Assembly (NCBI RefSeq): GCF_018873765.1
Contig: NC_057919.1
Location: 60,829,484 to 60,893,483, forward strand
DNA length: 64,000 nt
Direction of reading: 5' to 3'
Source: Telopea speciosissima
Lineage: Eukaryota > Streptophyta > Magnoliopsida > Proteales > Proteaceae
Shown here: piece after piece, positions 35,362-50,776 of the stretch
Numbering within the stretch: the first letter of the stretch is position 1
Layout of the letters: every line of letters starts with the position of its first letter
Program-made: the position numbers and the translations under genes
The notes under the pieces: generated by a model
Databases searched by the model: none
The model's input: the letters and a program-made list of their open reading frames with translations, nothing else
Told to the model about the DNA's origin: nothing

Positions 35362-38300
35362 CATGGAAGGTAGTTACAGATTGGGGCAGGAGTTACTTCC
35401 ATGTACGGTATCGCACAACTTCGGTCTTGGGGAGTGAATCAGCCAGTGGGGTGGATTGGAGATAATTAATGATTACATATAGAATCCATCCTGTCATGTC
35501 TTAAGGTGGGAACTGTTTGTTGCATTGCAGAATTAGAAACTCAGAATCTTGTTGTCATTGGTGGTTCTGTGCCACGAAAAAAAAATTGTAATTTATGTAC
35601 CATGGAAGTTCATTTAGACATTATTTATTAATTTGTTGATTTTATTGGAAGCACATTCTTGATGCTAGAATTCTGGGGGCAGTAAAATGTATATACATTG
35701 ATCTTTTGCTGTCTTTTGAAGAATCTATTTTATTTGCACAGATTACTGACCAACAATAGTTCTAAACCACAAGAACTTCTTTTTGGAATTTATTATAGCT
35801 ATCTTGTGCAGTTTGGAAGTCTGTTTTTCTCCTTTGTTTTATGTGAGATCATGGTGCATTCTTGTTGTTGTGTTTCCATCTTCCATCGTGTGAGCTTTGT
35901 TACCCAAATCTATAAGATGTGTAAGTGAAGTTGTTGGAGATGTTGAGTAGCCACACACAGGCATCCTTCCTTCCTGTTCAAGCAATGTCCTTAAATGGGT
36001 GTTTCAAAGTCCAAAGTTGTGTGAAGTACTTTATTCATCATGTTGTTTCTGTTGAAGACACATTTCGGAGTTCAGTGACTTTTCAGGTATAGCCATCTTT
36101 GTGCACGTTGATCTATTGTTGTTTTGTTGGTTTTTCCCATTTTCTTTCCCTTTTGCAATGTTCAGTATCTTCTTTCCCCCTGTTTTTGTTGCTCTGTCAT
36201 GCCCCAGAATAAAGCACGACCATTCAGGTTGTGCTTGAATCCAGAAAAGTGTTCTGCCAAACATTGGTCAATCATCTAGTCTCATTGTTCATCCACTTTG
36301 TCTCTTTTCTTTGCAATTTGTTTGACTTCAACATATTGGTTTGGTATTAAGTAATGTATCTTGTGTGCTGATCTTCTCTTTTAATCATTTGTTGTAGGAT
36401 GGAGGAGATGCCTTACTTGGTTTATTCTCATGCATGACGAAGGGCCTAAATTGGTTGTTTACTTGTTTTAATAAAAAGTCGAAGGCTTGAGGCAAGGTGC
36501 AAAATTTCTTTATTTATATGCAAGTTTTTTTTTTTCCTAAGCAACAATTTTGTGTAGGAAATAAGTACATCAGGAATATAAACCAAGAAGAGAACAACTC
36601 CCTTACAAGAAAATTTGTAATGATGTAAAAATCATTTGATAAAGGAGCAAACCACAGCCCTCCTCCTTGCACCCCCCTCCCCCAGGAAAAAAAGTATCCT
36701 GGCCTCTATCCCAAGCTGCCAAGATGCACCTCAAGCGAAACAACCTCAACAGACCCAAAGTTCCACTCCAGGGACAATTCAATTCCACATACAAATGTTG
36801 ATGACCCCTGCCTTTGCCCCCACAAATCTGAACCCCTTCTGACCTTCCCGCTGTCCTCAATACAGCCCAAGGTGTGAATGTTTTATGAAGCACTCACTTT
36901 GACAACATGCCTCAAGGCCTGAGGTTTGCTGCCAACTTTGCTCTGCCTCGTGGAATTTGACCCTTGCTTTAATGTGGAAGTCTCACTTGTTTTTAAAATA
37001 CTGGTTTTAGCCTGTGTCTTATTTTGTCAAGCTTTCCTTATATTCCTGTCAACGGGTTCTTGTATGAAAATTGCTATCATTATAGAAAATGTCTAAATTC
37101 CTAACTTAGTGGAGATACTCTTTACCATAAATATTTCTCAGAGTGATGGCGCACTTCAAACCAGATTTGTAATTAAGTGTTTTGAGTTTGAAGTCCTAGT
37201 TAATGGACAAATCTTTCATATTTAATATTGTAAAATGCTTGGACGAAGTGAGGCTTTGACATGGAATGGTTGAAGCTTTTGGAATTTCAGGAGTAGAAAA
37301 CTACTTGCGCTTTGAAGAAGCTTTAGTGGAGGATATGTTCCCAGATAGATTGGAATGGCAAAACAGTAATTACATAGATGACTCAGCTGTGTTGAGCTGA
37401 GTCCTGACCCTTGGAGGTAAGTTAAATGTCATTGGTGTTTTTTTCCCTGATATTGGTTGTCTTCCTTATTTTTCTGAATTACTTTTTCATCTTGGACACT
37501 GGTATGAAATGCGCACGGAAACATAAACAGGGAGAATGTGGTCCAAGGTTACATTGGTACTTTCATGTATTCTGTGGATGAAGCTGCTCCTAGGTTCAAG
37601 TGGGACTGGAATTGACTAAGAATTATTCTGAGGTGATGTAACATGACCATAAGGAGCAATGATGTGACATAAGCTCTTAAAGTTCTATAAATGTTCTGTG
37701 AAACCTTTATCCTTTCCTGATGGTTAAATGGGGAATAAAAGCACCTTTCCCTATTGAAAAAACTACAAATTTTACTGGTGAAGAAAGAGATATCAGAGAG
37801 TCATCCATGGCCAATCTAGAGGTCTGGTCTTGTGAATGTCAAGTGCAATTTCGCTTCTGTATTTGGTTTCCTTACACCCAATTGTATGGAAGGTGAAACT
37901 GAAGCTGAAGGTGTTGGTGATTATTTCTTCAAAGTTGGTATATGATCATGCAGGTGGCTTCTACAGTTTGCAAAACAGTAACAGGTGGTACAGGAGGTGA
38001 TGCTGCTGCTGCAGCTGGGGAAGATGGCAACAGAACTGGGAATGCTGGATTACCTTCTCTTTTGTTTGTTGTTGTATGTTGTCATATTAGAGCCATGATC
38101 ACATCAAGAACTACTCCCAGTATGATTTTCAGCACCAATCTTGGATGTTACAATTATTTGCCCTTTCAGAGGTATAAAGCTCTTGATGTCTGTTTGAAAT
38201 GTTCTGCTGCATTTAAGTAATACGCTTCACACACTCCCTATCCTGTTATTGTAATGATTATGAATTTTCACTTTGATTCTAAACATTGCCCCTATTAATC

Positions 38301-39319
38301 AGTAGAGCGACCTGGCTTTGCACTTTAAATAAATTGGGGTTTTGTTATGTGAAGACACTAATTTAGTAGACTACAGGTCACAGGCTTTTTTATTTTATTA
38401 CTTATTCCCATGCACATGCTTACTTATTTCTTGTCCTTCACTTGGTGTCAACTAGAGTGAGTATCATCAACTGGTTCCGCCCTGTGACCAACAATATTCC
38501 AACCTGGGATATTGAACTTAATGTACAACATTATGTTTTGAATACTGCTTTTAAGTTCCTAATTGGTCTGTATGAAAATTGTGTTGCAAATTTTTTGCTT
38601 TGATGAAAACTGGTGCATTGTTAGTTCAAAACCTCTTATGGGCATTTCTGATTCTTTCTGGGCGATGGCTATGCAACTCATAATGGGTTGGATAGAGAAT
38701 TCCTCTTAATGAGTAAGACGTTCAAGGGGATCTATGTTCTACTCATATGAAATTAATAACTACTTATTTATGAGAAGCAAAGGGGAGCCAAAGCCAAAGC
38801 AACAGCAATGGCACCGAAGACAATGCAAGGCAAGACAGAATAAGAGATACAGAACACCTGTGTTCAGGATTGTGGCTCCCTGAAATTTGTAAAGAGATCC
38901 TCCCTCTCTCGAATCCCGATAGGGCTGTCTGTGTCTTCTCCCTTTCCTTATAATATCAAACCCCTACCCCTTTCCCTCGTTGGAAGAAAAAGAAAAAGAC
39001 GACTCCACAGAAGAGGCAAATGCGTTGCTTAGCTGCTGCAGAGATAGGCTTGCTGATACCATTATCAATGGGTTTGGCCATGAATGGCCAACGTCATTAA
39101 AACAAACAAAGGTTCTTATATACCAATCTTATTTTCTGAGCAGAGGGTGGAAGATGGATATAGTTTTGTGTTAACTAATGTCTAGCCAAGCTTGCCTGTC
39201 ATGGGACCTTCACTAACCATTTGATTTTTGCAATTATGATATGTGCTGTCAATGGTTAAACTGTGGCAACTGGGGTAGGGCAGGTTTAGGCTGCTAATTA
39301 TGAGGGTTATACTGCCAGG

Positions 39320-39485
39320 CATAGTTGTTAAGGTGCCTAGGTGAATCAAGGCGGTCGGAGTGGTTGAAAAACAAGGTGACACCAAGGCAACACCAACAAG
39401 GCGACGTCTAGCGATCAAGGTGACACCAGAATTCAAGGCGAGGGCAAGGCACCTGGACGCCTAGGCGACGCCTTGACAACCTATG
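39320..39485. mobile_element. hAT-type MITE, GCCTAGGCG-rich interior
   Basis: It starts CATAGTTGTTAAGGTGCC and ends GCCTTGACAACCTATG. It is flanked by a perfect 8-bp repeat CTGCCAGG (39312-39319 and 39486-39493). The 166-bp interior is made of AAGGCG / GCCTAGG words. Confidence 0.8.
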
Positions 39486-39750
39486 CTGCCAGGGAAATTT
39501 TTTTTCAAGAGTTAATCTTGGTGTAACTTTATTACCCAAAATACTTCACCATCTATTATACGGTAGTTGAGCAGAATGGCAAAACCAATTGAAGAACTAA
39601 AAAAAAAGCTGTGTACGCCTCACCATTGTGTTTATCCATGTAAATTCCCTCACTGTAAATAAAGTGGCAAAAACAAGCACCATCCTGATGGCATCTTGAT
39701 TTACATAAAAATGGAAATGGTCAGGGAAAGGCATCTGGATCAAATGTTAT

Positions 39751-39932
39751 CACAGTTTTAACAGATCCGAATCGCCACTGGAGTTGGTTGTGCTGATTCC
39801 AATCTGGATCGGACATAAACTGACCTAGAATTGGCTAAAATGACCTGGAACTGTTGGAACAAATCAGCCAAAATGGGGATCTGCCGCAGTCGATTCCGAT
39901 CCAAATCAGCCGATCCCGATTCTTGTACTGTG
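39751..39932. mobile_element. hAT-type MITE, GATCCGAATCG-rich interior
   Basis: It starts CACAGTTTTAACAGATCCG and ends CCCGATTCTTGTACTGTG. It is flanked by AATGTTAT and AATATTAT (7 of 8 identical). It lies only 265 bp from the element at 39320-39485. Confidence 0.65.
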
Positions 39933-40450
39933 AATATTATTCATCATCTGCTAGGCTGTGTTGATGAACTCTGTGACATGGAGAAAAAGATAGGCCCAGG
40001 ATGGAGTTGGGACAGGAGGATATCCTATGAAATCCTCCCTCCTCACCATAGATTCAATTCTTAATATGGATAAAGGTTTGTTGACAAAATTGCACACTTG
40101 AAAGAAGACATAAGAAATGAGTTACTCCATGAGAGTTCCCTACAATCAAACCGGTCTCAAGCAAACCATTTTTGGCCCTCCCACAATTGAAACAGACAAC
40201 ACAAGCAGATGTTCAGCCAAAAACTGAACCACAGACAGACCACTCAACCATTGTTAAATTACATGGCTAAATCACAAATCCTGTTGTACTGAGGGAGATA
40301 CAGAAAGAAGCACAAAATCAGCCCAGAGCTGAACCAGGTCTGCCCACACAAATCCTCCACACAAACCACTCAATCAATGTTTGATGCAGCAACAGCTGAG
40401 GAACCACAAAAAAAAAAAAACACTATACTCAATCAGACACAAAGGTTCAG

Positions 40451-43046
40451 TCACCCAGATTCACCGGACACAATTATTGGCAAGGAAATAGAACATGAGG
40501 ACTCCATCAGCTTAACTAATGTTTCCAAGGCTCTGCTGTCTTGGGTCTCTTGACAACATTTTGAAATGGCCTTTGTACTATCTAACCCTCCTGCAGAATT
40601 CGCATTTATCCCAGAATCCTCTACATCACTTGTACTCAATCCTGAACTCCCATTTTTACTGTTGAATGATGAATAAGCTGACTCTGAGTTGAAGCCAGAA
40701 CAGCCACTATGACTGAGGTGCTCCATTCCCAGATTTCCTTCAGCTTCCTCTGGACCATCGTGTGTGGATGCTTCGTACCCATCCAATTGTCTCAAGGAGC
40801 ACTCCTCAATCTCATTTAATGAATTATCTCCATCTTCATCTTCGCCTTCATCTTCACTACTGCAACTATAACTGGCATAAGTATCATAATCTGAAGTTGG
40901 TCCCCTCAATTCACAGCTTGTATCCATCTCTTGTTGACTGTCATAGTCCTCGACAGTATGCTGCTCAGATGAATGAGATGAGAAGGGCGAGTATCCTACT
41001 GTTGCAGTCTCTTCACGTTCCCTTAGTGTTTTTATGATTAAGGTCTTGAGCAAGTTCATAACTTGAACACTATGCATAAGAGCTGTCAATGGATCAGACA
41101 TCTGATCAAGGGGAAAAAACTTCTTCAGTCTAGTATAGAAGATAAGTAATAGGTTATCAAGCCAAGGACTTGAACAGGTTACTTTTAGCGAATTGAAGTT
41201 GAATTAATTACCTGAGTCATATTTGGTGCAAAGACCATCGCAATGTTTCTAGCATTCATTTTGTTGGATTCCTCTTCTTCGACAACATCAACCATAAGAT
41301 CAATTGCCCAGTCTAGTAGTGCAGCCTGAGTTGGCATGAGCTGTTTCACCAACTCAACACACTCCTCCTCTGTGTTGCACTGAAGGACTTGTTCTGGGGA
41401 AAGGCCATCCAGAACTCCTGCTGGGAGCTCTCGGAACCAGGCCTTGATTAGCCCTGCCAAACAGTGGATATCAATGTCTTCTGGAACAATACCCCTGTTT
41501 AGCTGGTCCCTAACATGCTCCTCTTGGCTGTTCTCTGGGTTTAACCTGAATATCCCTTCTGCCTAAGGACCAATCCAGAGAAATCAATGAGAACATTGTC
41601 TTTGGCAACCCTAACTTATGCTCCTGTTTATGTTAATCAAGAAAGGTTAATGTTGCTGTACCTTTAGACCTCCTTGTGAGTATAACCTCTCCTGCATTAG
41701 CAAGAGAATGGAGGGCACACTATTCCCTTTGGAATCATAAGAGCACTGCATGGATTCTGGAGAGATGCCAAATGCACTAGCACTTCACAAAAATATACTT
41801 CAGGGTTAGAAAGATGGTAATCAATCTCTCTCAATGCAAGGAGTTTATGGTGGTAAGAAAATAATCCTCAAAATATATGTTGCAATGGATACATCTAATC
41901 ATGCATCAAACCTAATTATGAGAGCAGCAGAAACCCATTTAGCTAGGCTGCTTAAAATGGAACCAACAATAGAAACATGCACAGAAAATCATGCGTCAAA
42001 ACCTAATTTTGTAGAAAATGAGGAGTTGCAGGACTCCAATACACTGTTGCAGTGGAAATTAAGCACTTCCCTTCACCCAAAAAAAAAAAAAAAGAAATTA
42101 AGCTCTTCCTGTCTTGTATAATATGTGGTAACCAGAAAGTAACTCTTTATTCCAATAAAATTAAGTGGGTTGCCTTGGCAAGTGATTCGAAGTGGTTTGT
42201 CATGTTTGATATTGAATTTTATACTCAATTTCTTAGCACTAAGGCTGTGTCTGGTAATGCATTTTAGGAATAGATTCTGGGTCTAGAACAAATTCTGAAG
42301 GCCCCCCCAGATCAGATTATAAAGCAACCAGATTTGTGGAAAGGAAAGTTGATCCATTTATCCATCATGGGGAGTGGGAGTTTTCTTGATGGAGAATTGG
42401 ACCTATTGTATAACCCATTGTGTAGTTAAAGCATATGATAATGAAAAACACAAATATTCCTCTTGAGCTACAAATCTCCTTTGTACTGGAATTTACTCTA
42501 CAGTATCAATTAAGAAAAATTAAAAGGCATTAGACTCCTACAGTTAGAACCACCAAAACTAATGTAACCCAACCGTGTTACAGAGAACCTACTAAACGGC
42601 TAGCTGCCGAAGCATTTCTGTGAATGGCTGGTGGGTGGGAAGAGATGCCCAGAAGAAATCTTTGGGTTTCAAGAGTACCCATCAGAGAGAGAGAGAGAGA
42701 GAGAGAACCTGGCGCTGGGGACCCGGAAAGGGATTTGGAGTTGGAACTCAATGGGGAGACCGAGGAAGCCATTGAAGCGGTCGAAGGTAACATGGGTGAT
42801 GTGGCGGACATTAGTGGGCCATCCAATCTCCATTTGATGGATGGTAGTGTTGGAGACGGGATCTTCGTGGCGATCGATACGGCAAGAGACCATAGATCTC
42901 CTCAGAGCTGCTACGAGTAATGTTACTAGGGAGAGCTGGTTTTGCTGCTCTTCAGCTGACTTTGTTCTCTTCGTACCTCCACCAACACCACCACCACGCT
43001 CTCCTCTGCAACTAACTCTCTTCGTGACCATCACCACTCCCGTCAT
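40451..43046 (-). CDS. ROPGAP: Rho-of-plants GTPase-activating protein (RopGAP) with CRIB motif
   Basis: The four exons on the minus strand are 43046-42709, 41782-41662, 41562-41212 and 41101-40451, 486 aa in all. GT-AG junctions and phases agree. A basic N-terminus leads to a conserved LSLVTLLVAALRRSMVSC segment and the CRIB motif MEIGWPTNVRHITHVTFDRF that binds active Rop. The RhoGAP domain follows: SILLLMQERLYSQGGLKAEG, then GIFRLNPENS with the catalytic Arg at the finger, CLAGLIKAWFRELPAGVLD and RNIAMVFAPNMTQMSDPLTA. The acidic, Ser-rich tail is typically variable. In this plant-specific family (Arabidopsis RopGAP1-5) CRIB plus GAP stimulates GTP hydrolysis by Rop at the plasma membrane, acting in polarity and low-oxygen signalling. 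The start is the first in-frame ATG; an upstream TTG at 43085 is not used. The tail is longer than in most Arabidopsis members. Confidence 0.93.
42684..42706. repeat. (GA)n tract adjoining the RopGAP exon 1 splice donor
   Basis: On the coding (minus) strand, exon 1 ends AG|GT and the intron continues as CT repeats one base later. The donor is thus GTTCTCTCTC, a poor match to GTAAGT, with the microsatellite forming its downstream context. Confidence 0.8.
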
Positions 43047-43071
43047 CTCTCTCTCTCTCTCTCTCTCTCTC
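43046..43071. repeat. (CT)n tract, GA-rich leader abutting the RopGAP start codon
   Basis: On the coding strand the 5' leader ends in a GA run that merges directly with the ATG (GAGAGAGATGACG). GA-rich leaders are common in plants and can bind GAGA-binding (BBR/BPC) factors. Confidence 0.8.
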
Positions 43072-44405
43072 CCAGAGTGATTCAAAAATGGTTAGCGGTA
43101 GTTCCGTTGCTCTGTAACTCTGAAGTAGGTCTGTCTCGTCTTTGTCTGTACTTCCTGCCTTCCTGGCACTTGGGGACATGGGAAGGAATTTCTAAATAGT
43201 TTCAAAATTTTATCCCCCAACCGATCCACCAAGACAAAAATACCCTTCATGATTCCTCCAAATTACATTCATACCACACTCCCATAACAATTATCACGTA
43301 TGTCTATGCGTGACCTACAAGTATAAGGCTCCAACCATGACATTTCGAGTGAGGGTGTCAATTTTCGGACCAGAAGCGGAACCGGAATCGACTCATCCAC
43401 TAACTTATTGGTTTGGTTCCAAATCTACCATTTAGGAACTGTTGGAACCGATAGAATCAGAACAAATTCACATCCTAACCCTATATAATATGTAATTCTT
43501 AAGACTCAAGGTCGTGAGAGCTAAGGTCAAAACCCTTTATTTTTTTAGTCTTTCAATTTTGGCCGGTATTATTTGTCTCATATATTATTTTTCCAAAGAT
43601 TTGACTGTAAATTTAAAAGTCCATTAAACCCCTTACCCCTATTTGATGAAGCTTCCCCTAAAAGTTTTACATGAAAACAAACTGAGCCTATTAGAACAAA
43701 CACCAACGAAAACACGAACAAAAAACGAAAACAGAACAAGATGACATGAAGATTTATCATGGTTCACATACCAATATGGTGTGTTATGTCCACGGGCGAA
43801 GGCGAAGATGTTTCACTATGTAATCGGAGAAAGTTACAATGGAGATCTTACAAGAACATTCAAAACGGCGGTGGCACTGCTTCACTCTCGCAAAAACCCT
43901 AAATCGAAAACCCCCAAATTCTCACACACATTACAATAGAGCGGGTAAAAATATAAATACTCCTTCATCGGATCGGGTCGAACCGTACCTATATTACCAT
44001 CACAAATCTCAGAAAAAGTTCCATTCGGATCCGCCACAAAAAATGTCGGAGCAGTTCATTCTTCGAAACAGGTCCGAGAATTCGAGACATACATAACAGA
44101 GCCTAATCGGTTTTCTTATTCACACAATGACATCATTCAAGTATTCATCAGATTTTCCATTCTCAAACTACTTCACTAGTTAAATGTACAAAAGGAGGTT
44201 CAACCCAAAAAAAAAAAAAAAATGTACAAAAGGAGGAAGAAAAAAAACATACTAAGATAGTCAACTTGGATGGTTCTCTGTAATATCAAACTAGCTGTGT
44301 AGGGACCCGCTTAATTTGCATTTGTCTTTGCTTAACCACTCAATGAAAGTTTTACACAGGAAGACAAACATTGAGTGTTAGTAGTGATTGAATGTTAATT
44401 ATACA
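43072..44405. other. Divergent spacer between RopGAP and peroxidase
   Basis: It holds the RopGAP promoter side (43072-43300), a GGAACCGGAATCG-type repeat at 43345-43470 beginning AGGGTGTCAATTTTCGG, the LTR-like repeat described next, and poly-A-rich sequence up to the peroxidase promoter. No gene is seen. Confidence 0.5.
43675..44100. repeat. Copy of a dispersed LTR/TRIM-like repeat
   Basis: It shares the phrase ATTTATCATGGTTCAC...TATGTCCACGGG...TTTCACTAT...GTTACAA with the insertion in the LINE at 13550-13989, in the same orientation. The ends are not resolved. If it is an LTR relative it is a fossil. Confidence 0.4.
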
Positions 44406-44414
44406 TATAAAAGG
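44406..44414 (+). promoter_or_regulatory. TATA box of the peroxidase gene
   Basis: TATAAAAGG lies 140 bp upstream of the start codon. A transcript start ~30 bp downstream (about 44437) would put the (GA)17 tract in the 5' UTR. Confidence 0.6.
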
Positions 44415-44442
44415 ACACAATGTCGCTGAACATTGCAATGCC

Positions 44443-44445
<3 letters not shown>

Positions 44446-44479
<34 letters not shown>
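44446..44479 (+). repeat. (GA)17 microsatellite in the likely peroxidase 5' UTR
   Basis: It is an uninterrupted GA run ending 74 bp before the ATG. It is likely length-variable and a possible GAGA-factor site. Confidence 0.85.
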
Positions 44480-44481
<2 letters not shown>

Positions 44482-44553
44482 TGAAAGCCATTTTCCTTTT
44501 TCCCTTGATTGAGAAAAAGTGAGACTAGAAATTAAGAAGTACAGATCTGAAAG

Positions 44554-47143
<2,590 letters not shown>

Positions 47144-48867
47144 AGAGTCTTATAAGTAATTGGTATTGGAGATAGGCAATGAGGGTCTACATAGTGGTTT
47201 CAATAAGTGAGAATATATGGCAACCTCATTCAAATGTTTGGTTACCTAATTTGGGTTTTCATTTTTTCAAAAGATTTGATGTGTATTTAACTATGTAAGG
47301 TGATGTAATTAGTATGAAAGTATATACCAGTTTTCCCACCATTGATGAGACTACAATGGTGGGTGAAGAGAGTCTGTGGGTGGGTGAAGAAAAACTTTCC
47401 AAAATTTGGTAAGTTGTTATTGACCACGAGTGAAGAAAATCTAGTTATTGGGGTATAAGTAATCAAATACTATTTACTGTTATCTTTAATATTAATATAC
47501 TCTGAAAATAAAGTTTTGATGTTAATCTAGGAATTTATTTTTTTTTTAAATGAACCAACCCCATCATAAGCCTCAATAGAAAGCTTAAGGATTGGGTAGG
47601 GCCAGATTAGGTTGATCATCTTACATCTTAATTTGGTTGGGCTACTTCAAGTTTTGTATTGCTCAAAATTACTTTGATAGAGAACGCAAATTGTTGTCCA
47701 TGTGGGTCTCACACAAACATTCTCTCTCTTTCTTGACTATTGGATGAAATCATTACCCATGTCATGATTGGTGTAAAGCTTAGGAGATTCCCCCTCCTCC
47801 CCCCCCCCCCCCACGCTATCAACGGGGGAAAACCTCTCACAATTTCTTTTTCTTTTTCTTTTTATCCTCTCTGTCATAATATTTTCTCATGCCTATGAAA
47901 CCAAGTATACTATTTGAATACGACGGTGTTAGAATTTTATATGAAATAAAATATATGCTTCTAAATAGTAGAGGGTTATGTTTTTCTTTAATAGACACCT
48001 AAATGATTAATGGGTATACATATTGGAAGACATGTTTGAATGGTCAATAAACATGTTTTGTATGAAAAGACTTGGTGTTATGGGCAAGTCTTTACACCCT
48101 TTGATGTTGTCTCTTCTTCTCATATATATAAAGACGAGGTTTAGCCCGTTTTTCTAACAGTTTTTTTAGATAATTAAAATGTTTTTTGTTTTGATTTTTC
48201 TCTTTCTATTGTTTATATCCAATTGAGCACAATTCTTCATGTCCTTAGTGGTCTAATAAGTGAAGTGCATCACTACTAGATAGTCTTATGTTTGAATAGT
48301 TATTTTATTTTGGAAACTGATTCGCAAGAACCCAGTTTACACCATAGGGGATTTCTACAGCCATAAGGACGGTGACTATTTGGCACGACTCAACCCCATC
48401 AATTTCTCAAGTTTTTCCATAGTTTTCCATATTCGTGACGTAGAATTTTGATTCTAATCCGATTTGACGTTGGCTGATTCCAAGTTGAAATGTCTATTTC
48501 CACAAATTTTAATCTGATTTTGAAAACCTTGAGGCATTAGCCAAACTGAAAGTGTCATTAAGACTAGCAAAACTATGGTAAGTTGGTAACTAAAGACGAG
48601 ATAACAATTCCATGAAGCATGCATGACTTATTTCTCAAAAACTACACTATCTGAACAATAATGGATTTCTAGACCAGATTGAATATTCTGAACTACCAGG
48701 GAAATAATTCTTTTGTAGGGAGAGGAATCTACACACATCCTGCTTATATTGGCATTTTACGATTTATTCACCAAAATAATAGCAGGAAACGAAACTACAT
48801 ATTTAATGAGGAGAGAGCAGGGGGACCTACATATTCAATGAGTAGAGAGAGGGGAGGGGAGAGACTC

Positions 48868-48999
48868 GAGTTGGGCTCACGTTCACGTACGAGAACAGCT
48901 CACAGCCATTCAGATGGAATCCACCCAAGTGGATCTCACTGTATGGATTCTATCTAAACGGTTGTGAGTTGTTCTCGTACGAGAACATGAACTGGACTC
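48868..48999. mobile_element. 132-bp hairpin MITE with 9-bp target duplication
   Basis: It starts GAGTTGGGCTCACGTTCACG and ends CATGAACTGGACTC. The two halves form an inverted repeat over ~60 bp with the shared core CGTACGAGAACA. It is flanked by a perfect 9-bp repeat GAGAGACTC (48859-48867 and 49000-49008), the Mutator-type length. Confidence 0.8.
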
Positions 49000-49832
49000 G
49001 AGAGACTCTGAGAGGAAAGTACACAGTAAAAGTGTATTACTTTTTATTATTATTTTATTATTACAATGGTAAAATTTAAATGAAAGTTTTTTTTTTTTTT
49101 TTTTTCAAATTCATCCTAGACAAAGGGCTCACAGACCACTAGGTGGTCCACCAAGGGGTCTTTTCTTTACAAAGGAAATAAATGGAATGGAAGTGAAATT
49201 TATATTAAAAATGGAAATTTATGTAATCATATTACCTCATTTTATTATTTAACTTATTAAATTTTACTTTATTTTGTGGTTAAATCCCTTTTAGTCATAA
49301 AAATAGAATAAAACTTACATCTGAAAAGTATGATTACTAACTAAATATTATAATTGTCTTAGGTTATACGAGTAGGACTTCTGAACTTTAAACATAAATA
49401 TTCATGGGTGATATGTCTCAAAAAGAAATATCTGTTGGGCCACGTCAGTGCATGCAGATGAGAACCATAGTTGTCAACGATGGATTCTCTTTAACTGCCC
49501 ACTTAAAAAAACCGATTTGGATCCTCTGCAGCCTGGGTTAAGTGGCCATCGTGCTACTCTCAATCCACAAGCTGCCACATGGATTTCATGCCAACTCAAT
49601 GGTTAATAGACGGCAGACCGTAGAGGATCCAAATTCTTTAAAGAAAGCATTATAATTATATGTGTCGTCAAAACTTGAATTTCTAGACGTTGTTTGGAAC
49701 CTATTTTTTCTTCGAAATCGATGGAATCACGGAATCTTAACTCTTAAGTGGGAAACTTCAATTTTAATTCCCACTTGAAACTAATGAAACATAGTTCTTA
49801 TTCCTCCTCGGAGACTTATCAGTAATATTAAG

Positions 49833-50776
49833 GGTGCCAATCGGTGTGATTCTGGTTATTCGGTCTGGTTGCGAATCAGTTTACATTTTAACAAAGTGAA
49901 ATCAAAATCAAATTAGATAGGAATAAACCAAAATCAAAATCGTTTTGCATATGGTTCAGTTTTACCGGTTTCTATCCGGTTTTTGTTATTCGATTCACAA
50001 CCGCTTTATATATGGTTTGTAGTGTCGATTTTGAGAAACGGTAATGAAGACAACCTTAGTTTTTCAAACCCTATATGTTTCCGTGTTTCCCCCATTCTCT
50101 CTCAGTCTCTCCCACTCATCCTATTTCCCATACCTATGTGATTATTAAAAAAAAAAAATCATCTCATCTTCAACCCTTCTTTTCATTTTTTTGTTTCTTC
50201 TCCACTCTCACATGATAAACAAACAATTTCTTCCATTAGCAGGTAGGGCTCTGTTAATCCATTTTAACATCATCCATTGTATTTACTTATTTTATGTTTT
50301 TAATCATTATTTGATAGAAAAAGAATTCTGTCTGGGAGTGTAGTCTATGCCAGCACTCGTATGAGTCTATCGCTCTCCTCCCCATATGAAGAGACATCTC
50401 TTCCTCCTCGTTTTGAGGAGGAGAGAAATAGACACATGAGAGTGCTGGCGTAGTAGGCCACACTCCCGGACAGAGAATTACTTCCCTGAGAGTGCTGGCG
50501 TAGTAGGCCACACTCCCGGACAGAGAACTACTTCCCTTAATTAACCCAATTGATGTATTGGGTAGTATTCGAGTGAGAGGTATCAGTTTCTATTCGATTT
50601 TTTCGGTTCCTATTCGGTTTACAAACGTCGATTTTGCATTCAAATCAAAACCGAATTGAGAAGAGAACTTATGAAATCAGAACTAGATCATTTTTATTTA
50701 GTGCGGTTCCAATTTGATCGTAAATGGTCGATTCCAATTCTGATATTTGATTTCGATTTCATTTTGACACCCTTAC
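49833..50776. repeat. GGTTCGGTTT-rich repeat with AGGGTG...CACCCT ends, split by a MITE
   Basis: It begins AAGGGTGCCAATCGGTG and ends ATTTTGACACCCTT. The interior has ATTCGGTT / AACCGAAT words in both orientations. The MITE at 50316-50536 splits it. The flanks show no clear duplication. Confidence 0.45.
50316..50536. mobile_element. Second copy of the CTGTCCGGGAGTG MITE, with duplicated right end
   Basis: It is homologous to 15125-15290 along its whole length (GAATTCTGTCTGGGAGTG ... CACTCCCGGACAGAGAA). Its last 50 bp occur twice in tandem (50437-50486 and 50487-50536) and differ at one base. Confidence 0.7.

Larger units (their letters stand above)
35362..40450. other. Spacer between the convergent BRN and RopGAP genes
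   Basis: The first ~350 bp are probably the BRN 3' UTR. The RopGAP 3' UTR should lie just left of 40450. Two hAT-type MITEs are at 39320 and 39751. A C/A-rich block at 36600-36850 and GCT-rich short frames near 37940-38220 and 38980-39174 are not recognisable as genes. I see no other gene. Confidence 0.5.

Noticed and set aside
37942-39174. Short Ala/Gly- and Glu-rich frames between BRN and RopGAP
   Set aside because: Short, no conserved motif, no splice structure.
42597-42920. Plus-strand open frames opposite RopGAP exon 1
   Set aside because: They are antisense shadows of the CRIB-coding exon and the GA repeat.
43046-43085. N-terminal extension of RopGAP to 43085
   Set aside because: It would start at TTG and translate a GA microsatellite as an Arg/Glu repeat; the ATG at 43046 is the better start.
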